From positions 1 through 64,000 of the forward strand of contig NZ_CP034752.1 of the NCBI RefSeq assembly GCF_004295645.1: 64,000 bases of DNA, in the 5' to 3' direction. Source of the DNA: Limnobaculum zhutongyuii (GTDB lineage: Bacteria; Pseudomonadota; Gammaproteobacteria; Enterobacterales; Enterobacteriaceae). Position 1 is the first letter of the stretch, and each line of letters begins with the position of its first letter. The translations under genes were made by a program, and so were the position numbers. The notes beneath the pieces are model-generated. The model was not told where the DNA came from. It saw only the letters and a program-made list of their open reading frames with translations, and searched no databases. Positions 49,702-56,922 of the stretch are shown here, piece by piece.

Positions 49702-51867
49702 ATGAGTCAGGATTTCGCCCCCGCAACGGACGCTCAACAGGACAGCTTACTCTGGTCCGTTCAGTGGCTGGCAGCATATTACAATAAACCGGCCAGTGCC
49801 GCGGTACTGTACGCCGGGCTGCCTAAAGAGCCGAAACTAACTTCCCAGCTTGCCCTGCGCATGCTGGACCAGATCGGCATGGGCGTTGCCTGGGTGGAGC
49901 GGGATTTAGACCAACTGTTCTCTTACCTGTTCCCGGTGGTGCTTACCCGTAAAGACGGTAGCCACTGTATCGTTACCGAACGCAGCAGCGGTAAAGGTGC
50001 CGGTTCATCCTATCGGGTGATCCTGCCGGAAAACGGCGGCGAAGTAACTCTGTCTGCCCGTGCGCTGGAAGAGATGTATTCCGGTTACGCCCTGCTGTGT
50101 AACCCTAAACCCAAACTGGATGAACGCAGCAACGACTGCCTGCCGGAACCGAATAAAGAAGGCCACTGGCTGTTCTCCACCCTGTGGCGCTACCGCCACT
50201 ACTTTGCCAGTGCGGCCCTTGCTGCGCTGTTAGCCAACGTCCTGACGCTGGCCTCCACCTTCTTCACCATGAACGTGTATGACCGGGTGGTACCGACTCA
50301 GGCCTATGTGACTTTATGGTCATTAGGTATCGGCGTATTTATCGCCATCATCTTCGAATTTGTCTCAAGGTTAGTAAGATCTCACCTGTTTGATATTGCG
50401 GGTAAGAAAGCAGATTTACTGCTGGGAACCATGTTGTTCAGGCAAGTGCTGGGGATCCGCATGGAGAGCAAACCGCAATCCTCTGGTGCCTTTGCTAACC
50501 AGTTGCGTGAATTTGAATCGGTGCGCGATTTCGTTACCTCCGCGACGTTATCAACGCTGTCGGATCTGCCGTTCTGTGCGCTGTTCCTGTTTATCATCTA
50601 TCTGGTAGCCGGTCCGCTGGTGCTGGTTCCGTTGTGTGCGGTGCCGATTATCCTGATTGTCAGCCTGTGCGTGCAGTGGCCGCTGGCAAAAAACATGAAG
50701 GAAAACCTGCGGGAAATCTCCCTTAAACAGGGCCTGCTGATTGAAACCATCGACGGGCTGGAATCGCTGAAAGCTGCGCAGGGTGAAGGGGTGATGCAAA
50801 AGCGCTGGGAAGACTTCAGTGCGCTGGCAGCGGCCACCTCAATGAAGACTAAAGCGTTATCCAGTACCACCACCACCTTTGTCAGCTTTATGCAACAGCT
50901 GACCACGGTGGCCATCGTTATCTGGGGTGTCTATCTCATCCATGCCGGTGAACTGACCATGGGTTCGATGATCGGTGCGGTGATCTTATCGGGTCGTACT
51001 CTGTCGCCACTGGGTTCGGTAGTGGGTCTGACCCTGCGTTTCCAGCAGGCGAAAGCCGCGCTGAGTTCACTGAACCAGTTAATGAAAATGCCTACCGAGC
51101 GTGACGAGAAAATTCACTATCTGTCGGCTCCTAACTTTACCGGCAACCTGCGTTTAAAGAACGTCAACTTCAGTTACCCGAGCGGCAACATGATGATGAG
51201 TGCGCCGGTGGTACTGCAAAAAATCAATATCTCTATCCGTCGGGGTGAGCGGGTGGCGATCCTCGGCAGCATCGGCAGCGGTAAATCTACTTTATTGAAA
51301 GTGATGGCACGACTGTTCCAGCCGGGTGGCGGTCAGCTGATGATCGACAACGTGGATGCCACTCAGGTAGACCCGGCAGACTGGCGCACCTCGGTAGGCT
51401 ATGTGGGGCAGGACAGTCGTCTGTTTTTCGGCACCCTGCGGGAAAACGTCACCATTGGTAATCCATCGGTGGCGACCGAAGAGTTATTACAGGTAGCCCG
51501 TATGACCGGCCTGGACAAAGTGGCGATGCGCCACCCGTTAGGCTTTGAAATGCCCATCGGCGAAATGGGACAGGGTATTTCCGGCGGTCAGAAACAGCTG
51601 GTATCACTGGCCCGTTGCCTGCTGTTAAAACCCAAAATTCTGCTGATGGATGAACCGACCAGTTCGATGGATGCTATGACCGAATTGCAGTTTATCAATA
51701 AGTTAAAAACCTCCATTACTGACCAGACGGTGGTGCTGGTCACTCACCGCTTCTCACTGCTGGAGCTGGTGGACCGGCTGATTGTGCTGGATGAGGGCAA
51801 GGTGGTGGCGGACGGACCAAAAGATGAAGTTATCGCCGCTCTTAAAGCTAACGGTAAGGCGCAGTAA
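49702..51867 (+). CDS. LapB-type type I secretion ABC transporter, locus 2
   Basis: This 721-aa paralog of the exporter at 21131 has the same length. The N-terminal C39-like domain starts MSQDFAPATDAQQDSLLW and lacks the catalytic Cys. The transmembrane domain spans about 155-430. The ATPase has Walker A GSIGSGKST near residue 521, ISGGQKQLVSLARCLL, ILLMDEPTSSMD and LVTHRFSLL. The protein sequences of the two copies are very similar, but the locus 2 gene uses more GC-rich synonymous codons. The leader differs by six extra bases: AGGAATAACAATAACTATG here against AGGAATAACTATG in locus 1, which moves the Shine-Dalgarno sequence further from the ATG. It lies 518 bp after the OmpA-like gene, a gap filled by folded repeats. 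Confidence 0.93.
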   Translation: MSQDFAPATDAQQDSLLWSVQWLAAYYNKPASAAVLYAGLPKEPKLTSQLALRMLDQIGMGVAWVERDLDQLFSYLFPVVLTRKDGSHCIVTERSSGKGAGSSYRVILPENGGEVTLSARALEEMYSGYALLCNPKPKLDERSNDCLPEPNKEGHWLFSTLWRYRHYFASAALAALLANVLTLASTFFTMNVYDRVVPTQAYVTLWSLGIGVFIAIIFEFVSRLVRSHLFDIAGKKADLLLGTMLFRQVLGIRMESKPQSSGAFANQLREFESVRDFVTSATLSTLSDLPFCALFLFIIYLVAGPLVLVPLCAVPIILIVSLCVQWPLAKNMKENLREISLKQGLLIETIDGLESLKAAQGEGVMQKRWEDFSALAAATSMKTKALSSTTTTFVSFMQQLTTVAIVIWGVYLIHAGELTMGSMIGAVILSGRTLSPLGSVVGLTLRFQQAKAALSSLNQLMKMPTERDEKIHYLSAPNFTGNLRLKNVNFSYPSGNMMMSAPVVLQKINISIRRGERVAILGSIGSGKSTLLKVMARLFQPGGGQLMIDNVDATQVDPADWRTSVGYVGQDSRLFFGTLRENVTIGNPSVATEELLQVARMTGLDKVAMRHPLGFEMPIGEMGQGISGGQKQLVSLARCLLLKPKILLMDEPTSSMDAMTELQFINKLKTSITDQTVVLVTHRFSLLELVDRLIVLDEGKVVADGPKDEVIAALKANGKAQ

Positions 51868-51882
51868 CCGATGTTTTTAGAT

Positions 51883-51907
51883 GGTGGGTGTAAGAAAATC
51901 ACCCACT
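51883..51907 (+). other. Hairpin between exporter and adaptor genes 2
   Basis: GTGGGTG at 51884-51890 pairs with CACCCAC at 51900-51906 around a 9-nt loop, with one more G-T pair outside. No clear counterpart is seen between the same genes in locus 1. Confidence 0.45.
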
Positions 51908-51972
51908 TTCGACAAGGACGTCAGTAATGGATAGCAACAGATGGCGCGGATAGCGCCGGAGAATACGGTTCA

Positions 51973-53229
51973 ATGACAGACAAGATACAAAAAGTGGGTG
52001 GTGGATTACCGGCACCAACAGGAAAAGTAAAAAGCAGCGATCTGCCGTTTATGCGTGACCTGCAGGAAGCGCTGATCGAGCAAAAGACGCCGTTCAGCCT
52101 GATCATGCTGTATTTAATCGGCGCGATCCTGATTATCGCCCTTGTCTGGGCGAAGTTTGCGCGGGTGGAAGAGATCACCCTGGGAGAAGGGCGGATTATT
52201 CCTGCCAGCCGAGAGCAGATTATCCAGAGCCTGGAAGGCGGGATCCTGGAAGAGCTGAACGTGCGTGAAGGGGACATTGTTGAGAAAGGTCAGGTGCTGT
52301 TGAAAATTGACCCGACCCGCGCCGGCGCAGTATATCGCGAAGGGGTTTCCAAGGTGATTGGCCTGAAAGGTACCATCACTCGCCTGCGGGCCGAAGCTTA
52401 CGGTACGCCGCTGGTGTTCCCGGCAGACGTGATGGCGGTGCCGTCAGTGGTGAAAGATGAAACCCAGGCTTATAGCGCCCGCAAGCAGACGCTGGATGAG
52501 AGTGTTAAAACGCTGCAAACCAGCCTGAAGCTGGCGGAAGATGAAATCAATCTGTCCGAACCGCTGATGCAAAAGGGGTTAATGTCCGAAGTGGAACTGC
52601 TGCGGATGCGCCGTCAGGCTAACGAGTTCCGCCTGCAAATTGCTGAACGTCAGAACCGCTTCCGCTCCGAGGCCAACGCCGAGTTGAACAAATTCGAAAG
52701 TGAGCTGGCACAAAGCGTGGAGAACGTAGCGGCCCGGGAAGACGTGATGAACCGGACCACCATCGTGGCCCCGGTACGTGGCACGGTGAATAACATCAAA
52801 GTGACCACCGTTGGCGGGGTTATCCAACAGGGCGGTGAGATCATGGCGATTATCCCGCTGGAAGATCAACTGCTGGTGGAAGCGAAGATTAAACCGTCGG
52901 ATGTGGCATTCCTGCATCCCGGCCTGAAGGCCACGGTCAAAATCACCGCCTATGACTATGCGATATACGGCGGCTTAAGCGGCACGCTGGAGCACATCAG
53001 TGCCGATACCCTGAAAGATGAAGACAAGATGCGTCAGGGTCGTGGTGATACCACCTATTACCGGGTGTTAGTGCGTACTGACAAAGCGGCACTGACCGCC
53101 AAAGACAAGGTCTTCCCGATTATGCCGGGCATGATAGCCACGGTAGAAATCAGAACGGGAGAGAAAACCATACTGGATTACATCCTGAAACCAGTCTTGA
53201 AAGCCAGAGAAGCGTTCCGGGAGCGTTAA
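51973..53229 (+). CDS. HlyD/LapC-type membrane fusion adaptor, locus 2
   Basis: This 418-aa paralog of the adaptor at 23393 has the same length. The transmembrane segment IMLYLIGAILIIALVWAKF lies near residues 43-61. The lipoyl half-motifs are LEGGILEELNVREGDIVEKG and IVAPVRGTVNNI, with a coiled-coil hairpin between. The terminal adaptor signature is MPGMIATVEIRTGEKTILDY. ATG 51973 is supported by alignment with the locus 1 copy; the ribosome binding site is weak, with GGAG at 51959-51962 and 10 nt spacing. The last 119 bp before the final codon are nearly identical to locus 1. Confidence 0.93.
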   Translation: MTDKIQKVGGGLPAPTGKVKSSDLPFMRDLQEALIEQKTPFSLIMLYLIGAILIIALVWAKFARVEEITLGEGRIIPASREQIIQSLEGGILEELNVREGDIVEKGQVLLKIDPTRAGAVYREGVSKVIGLKGTITRLRAEAYGTPLVFPADVMAVPSVVKDETQAYSARKQTLDESVKTLQTSLKLAEDEINLSEPLMQKGLMSEVELLRMRRQANEFRLQIAERQNRFRSEANAELNKFESELAQSVENVAAREDVMNRTTIVAPVRGTVNNIKVTTVGGVIQQGGEIMAIIPLEDQLLVEAKIKPSDVAFLHPGLKATVKITAYDYAIYGGLSGTLEHISADTLKDEDKMRQGRGDTTYYRVLVRTDKAALTAKDKVFPIMPGMIATVEIRTGEKTILDYILKPVLKAREAFRER

Positions 53230-53236
53230 TAAATAT

Positions 53237-55663
53237 ATGAAGATGAAACAACTGGCCCTGCTGACACTCTCCTTATCGGTGACGGTGACAACCGCCATGT
53301 CAGCACAGGTGGACGATAAATTATTACAGGCGTTACAGCCGGGGCGTCGTGCGGGTGCGGTCAATCAGCCGCCTCCACCGGCGGTCAAACCGAAAGTGGT
53401 TGATATGCCGGTGGCTCAGGCCGAACCGGTAATGATTACGCCAACCCCGGTATCAGCTACACCTGCCCGTGAAGTGACCCCGGCAATTGTTGTGCCCCCT
53501 CCTGCACCGGTATCGACCGTGGGTCGTGACGGTAACAGCTGGTCGACAGGCACTAAGCCCGCAGCTGTGCCTGTGTCGACTGCCAGCAGCCATAAAGGCT
53601 GGCAGCAGGATGCGCCGACTCAACCCGCTTCTGAACCCGTTCGCCAGCCATCAGGCGATGATAATCAGGTGCTGGAGCTGATGGATATTGACGCCACAGA
53701 GACCGCCCCAAAAGCAGTGGCAAACAGCACGCCAGCGCCGGTGGTTGTGGCAGAGCCGCAACCGGTTAGAACCGCACAAAATCCGGCACCGATTGTATCA
53801 ATAGCAGCACCAATCACTACAGTGGGTCGTGATGGCAAACTCTGGGTAGTAAAAGATACCGGGGCTCAACCCGCTAAAGCCAGTACGCAACCAGACGTAA
53901 AACCGTTGATTTCTACGATGGCATCTTCCGATCCTGATGCGCTGGAGTTTACCGCAATTAATGCGCCAGAGACTAACGTTGACACTGTCGCGAGTAGTAC
54001 TCCTGTTTCAGTGGCAGAGCCAGAACCCAAACGCAGTGCGAAAAATCCGGCTCCGATAGCCTCGATGAGTGGTGTGGCGGTAGCAGAACACAATCTGAAA
54101 CAAACTGTTGCGGCTGTAGCGGCCGGGCAGCCAGTGAAATCCACAAAGGGTGTGGATTCCCATGATACTGAGCAACTGGCTTTTACCGATATTTCATCGT
54201 CAGACGATATACCTGCGGTAACTAAACCGGCATCTGGTAAAGCATTGGTGGATACCCGTCCGGTTACCCGATCCGTGCCGGTCATGCAAACCACAACGGC
54301 AAGTGCAGAAACTGCGACTGAACAGGATATTCTGAACTGGGTAGTGACTGATACCTCACTGAGCTCACCGGAAAATGGTCAAAGTGCTGAGAGCAATGTG
54401 AAGGCTTCTGGCTATGCCAATAAACTGCCGGTGGCGGGTAAAGGTATTCCATCCATTGAGTTTGTAAAAAGTACCGTACGCCAGGCACTGAACTTTAGTC
54501 CGGAAATCCGTAACGCTCAGGCTGCATTTACTGCAGCTAAATATGATGTGGATGAAATTAAAGGTACCCGCTGGCCGCAGGTGAAAGTGGGTGCTAACTC
54601 ACCAGTATCCAGTTTTGGTAGCGGTTCCAGAAATAATTACTCTTCCGATGTGAGTGATACCAGCGGCTCAGTATCCATGACCACCACGGTGTATGACTTT
54701 GGTAAAACCGGCAGCGGTATTCAGAGTGCTGAAGAGACGTCTAAATCGTCCTTACAACTGGTGAAGTTAACCCGCAATCAGATCGCCTATCAAACCATTG
54801 AAGGGTTGCTGGAGTTAAATAAATTCCAGAAAGACATCAAAGTGGCAAAAGCTTATGAAAAGCGCATGGCCGATTTGGTAAATATGTTGTCGCAAATCAC
54901 CCAGACCGATAAAGGCCGGGGCAGTGAACTGGTTCAGGCCCGGTCTAAACTGTTACAGGCCCAGACCAACGTACAGCAACTGGAAAGCAGCTGGCGCGAC
55001 ACCCAAATCAAAATGACCCGTCTGTTAGGGCGCGAAGTTCAGATACCGGAAAACTTACAGTGGGATGATTCTGCACTGTCGACTCAAACCATTTTGACGG
55101 CGCTGGACAATCATCCGCAAATAATGAAGGCAAAGGCAGATGTACAGGCCAGCTTGCACAAAGCCGATGCTATCAAGTCATCCAGCTACCCGAATATCAA
55201 CTGGGTAGTGTCAAAAAGCTCTGCCAGAGACAGCAACGGCGATGAACAGGCCTGGTATACCGGGATCAACGTAGAGTGGGATCTGTTTACCGGTGGTTCG
55301 GCCTCGGCATCTCAGGCAGCGGCCGTACAGCGCGCACAAGCGACTCAGATGCAGTTTGAGACAACGGTACTGGAGCTGAAATACAAAATTCGCAGCATGA
55401 TCCAGGTACGAGACTCCGCCTTTGAACGGGCAAAAGAGTATCAGGCACTGTCATCAGAGACGGATCGGGTGAGGAACATGTTCTATGAACAGTGGTACTA
55501 CCTGGGTAAGCGTTCATTGCTGGATGTACTGACAGCAGAGAATGACCATTTTAATAACCAAATTTCGGCTATTAACAATGAGTTTGATGGTTATACCGCC
55601 AATATCAGCATCATGGCGGAATCAGCAATGTTATTGGGATGGCTGGGAATGCCAGTCTATTAG
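53237..55663 (+). CDS. TolC/LapE-type outer-membrane factor with long N-terminal extension, locus 2
   Basis: This 808-aa paralog of the protein at 24658 starts 7 bp after the adaptor stop. A signal peptide (MKMKQLALLTLSLSVTVTTA) is followed by a Pro/Thr/Val/Ser-rich extension to about residue 408. The channel domain begins near IEFVKSTVRQALNFSPEIRN and includes YDFGKTGSG and KRSLLDVLTAENDHFNNQI. The extension has diverged strongly from locus 1, yet the same short motifs recur in the same order: TVGRDGNSW, LELMDIDA, TVGRDGKLW, LEFTAINA, LAFTDISS and DILNWVVTDTSL. That pattern suggests conserved binding motifs in a disordered periplasmic tether; the partner is unknown. ATG 53243 is a possible alternative start. 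Confidence 0.88.
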   Translation: MKMKQLALLTLSLSVTVTTAMSAQVDDKLLQALQPGRRAGAVNQPPPPAVKPKVVDMPVAQAEPVMITPTPVSATPAREVTPAIVVPPPAPVSTVGRDGNSWSTGTKPAAVPVSTASSHKGWQQDAPTQPASEPVRQPSGDDNQVLELMDIDATETAPKAVANSTPAPVVVAEPQPVRTAQNPAPIVSIAAPITTVGRDGKLWVVKDTGAQPAKASTQPDVKPLISTMASSDPDALEFTAINAPETNVDTVASSTPVSVAEPEPKRSAKNPAPIASMSGVAVAEHNLKQTVAAVAAGQPVKSTKGVDSHDTEQLAFTDISSSDDIPAVTKPASGKALVDTRPVTRSVPVMQTTTASAETATEQDILNWVVTDTSLSSPENGQSAESNVKASGYANKLPVAGKGIPSIEFVKSTVRQALNFSPEIRNAQAAFTAAKYDVDEIKGTRWPQVKVGANSPVSSFGSGSRNNYSSDVSDTSGSVSMTTTVYDFGKTGSGIQSAEETSKSSLQLVKLTRNQIAYQTIEGLLELNKFQKDIKVAKAYEKRMADLVNMLSQITQTDKGRGSELVQARSKLLQAQTNVQQLESSWRDTQIKMTRLLGREVQIPENLQWDDSALSTQTILTALDNHPQIMKAKADVQASLHKADAIKSSSYPNINWVVSKSSARDSNGDEQAWYTGINVEWDLFTGGSASASQAAAVQRAQATQMQFETTVLELKYKIRSMIQVRDSAFERAKEYQALSSETDRVRNMFYEQWYYLGKRSLLDVLTAENDHFNNQISAINNEFDGYTANISIMAESAMLLGWLGMPVY

Positions 55664-55671
55664 TGGTTTAA

Positions 55672-55701
55672 GGTGCTATCGATTACTGGAGCGATAGCAC
55701 C
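55672..55701 (+). other. Hairpin after outer-membrane factor gene 2
   Basis: GGTGCTATCG at 55672-55681 pairs perfectly with CGATAGCACC at 55692-55701 around a 10-nt loop. It matches the locus 1 hairpin at 27088-27122 in position but not in sequence. Confidence 0.65.
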
Positions 55702-55776
55702 GATTAGAAGTCAAACCAGCATTAAGTATTGAGTAAGTTCAATGGACTGGTTTTCGTTACTATACGGAGGTTAATA

Positions 55777-56055
55777 ATGAAAAGAGAAATTCCTATTTGT
55801 CACCACTGTGGCGAAGCAAATGGCGTTAAGAAGCATGGTATTGCTAAATCTGGCCATCAGCGTTATTACTGTGCGCTGTGTAAGAAGACGTTTCAAACTA
55901 ACTATATCTATAAGGGTAAAGAGCAGAATATTGCTGCCCAGGTCGAGCGTCTGCTTACTGATGAGCTGACACCTGAACAGATTAGTAATGAGATCAGAGT
56001 GCGGCTTTCTACGGTAGAGCAGCATATTAAACATCTGGCTCGGATGTCGAATTGA
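55777..56055 (+). CDS. InsA-like zinc-ribbon/HTH small protein, locus 2
   Basis: This 92-aa paralog of the protein at 27188 carries PICHHCGEANG, GHQRYYCALCKKTFQ and a helix-turn-helix-like second half (LTPEQISNEIRVRLSTVEQHIKHL). The four zinc-ribbon cysteines are at the same positions (8, 11, 32, 35). ATG 55777 is preceded by a strong GGAGG at 55766-55770. No insB-like frame or IS ends flank it. It is followed by a good terminator, so it closes the locus 2 transcription unit, or forms its own. Confidence 0.78.
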   Translation: MKREIPICHHCGEANGVKKHGIAKSGHQRYYCALCKKTFQTNYIYKGKEQNIAAQVERLLTDELTPEQISNEIRVRLSTVEQHIKHLARMSN

Positions 56056-56092
56056 TCGACTAAAATCAATATTTTTTTGCATAATTATTTTG

Positions 56093-56126
56093 AATAAGGC
56101 CACCTAAAGGGTGGCCTTATTTTTTA
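56093..56126 (+). terminator. Intrinsic terminator after InsA-like gene 2
   Basis: AATAAGGCCACC at 56093-56104 pairs perfectly over 12 bp with 56110-56121 around a 5-nt loop and runs into TTTTTT at 56120-56125. This marks the end of locus 2. Confidence 0.9.
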
Positions 56127-56750
56127 TAAGAATAATGGTTGGCTAACCCTGAACGGCGGAATTAACAACAATAGTTACTTATTCAAATTTTTTATGGTTC
56201 ATGCTCTTTTATTATACAATAAATACTAACCTAGGTAATAGTTTCTGATTGTTATCACTCTTGTTCCCTACCTATTTTTGATTGATTGCAATTGTGTCTT
56301 CAACAATATTTCTCAGATTGAATTTTGTGGCTTAAATCTATGCTTGGTTTTCATTTTTGTTGTTTTTAGTTTTTATTTTCAACATTTTCATTCTATTTTT
56401 TTAATGATAATTTTTTCATCTATTTGTTTTAATTGAGTAAAATTTAATATATTTATTATTTTAATTTTTTTAAATATGTTGTTATTGGTATTTTTTATTA
56501 TTTATTTTTATTTTGTTTTAACGTGAGCTGCCTATTAAAAAGAGTGCTAATTTTATTTTTATATTAATTTAATGCGTTTCTTTGTTGTTATTTTATCTCT
56601 TTTTTTGTTATATCTCTTTTTTTTGTTATATCTCTTTTTTTTGTTATATCTCTTTTGTTTTGTCTATTCGCCAGATCAAAATAAGATGATTATTCTTTAT
56701 TTTGCCTTATTGTTTGGTTTTTAAATCCTTTATCTAACCATAAATAGATA
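56127..56750. other. AT-rich intergenic region before adhesin 3
   Basis: About 620 bp of very AT-rich DNA without a supportable gene. It contains the TATCTC(T)7-8GTTA tandem array (56594-56659) and, at 56324-56337, a TTTGTGGCTTAAAT motif related to sequences upstream of adhesins 1 and 2. Confidence 0.6.
56594..56659 (+). repeat. Short tandem repeat with T tracts
   Basis: Three units of 17, 18 and 18 bp, TATCTC followed by 7 or 8 T and then GTTA (56594-56610, 56611-56628, 56629-56646), are followed by a partial fourth unit with a shorter T run. It lies about 260-330 bp before the adhesin 3 start, upstream of the shared element. Confidence 0.9.
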
Positions 56751-56788
56751 ATTCGATCGCGTAAGTATTGTCTTATGGGTTAATATGT
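56751..56788 (+). promoter_or_regulatory. Shared upstream element, adhesin 3
   Basis: ATTCGATCGCG (56751-56761) and TAATAT (56781-56786) are spaced exactly as before adhesin 2. CTTATGGGTTAATATGT (56772-56788) is identical to 7311-7327 before adhesin 1. TAATAT lies about 137 bp before the ATG. Confidence 0.6.
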
Positions 56789-56922
56789 TTTCTTAGTCGG
56801 ATATTGTGACGTAATTGCATCGTTGCGTTCGTCTTTTGAGAAGAGTTCGGTTAAGTGTGCTGTCATATACCTAACAGAATGCTTCTTTCTAGGAATATGT
56901 AAGGATAAAGGAGTTATTCTAA

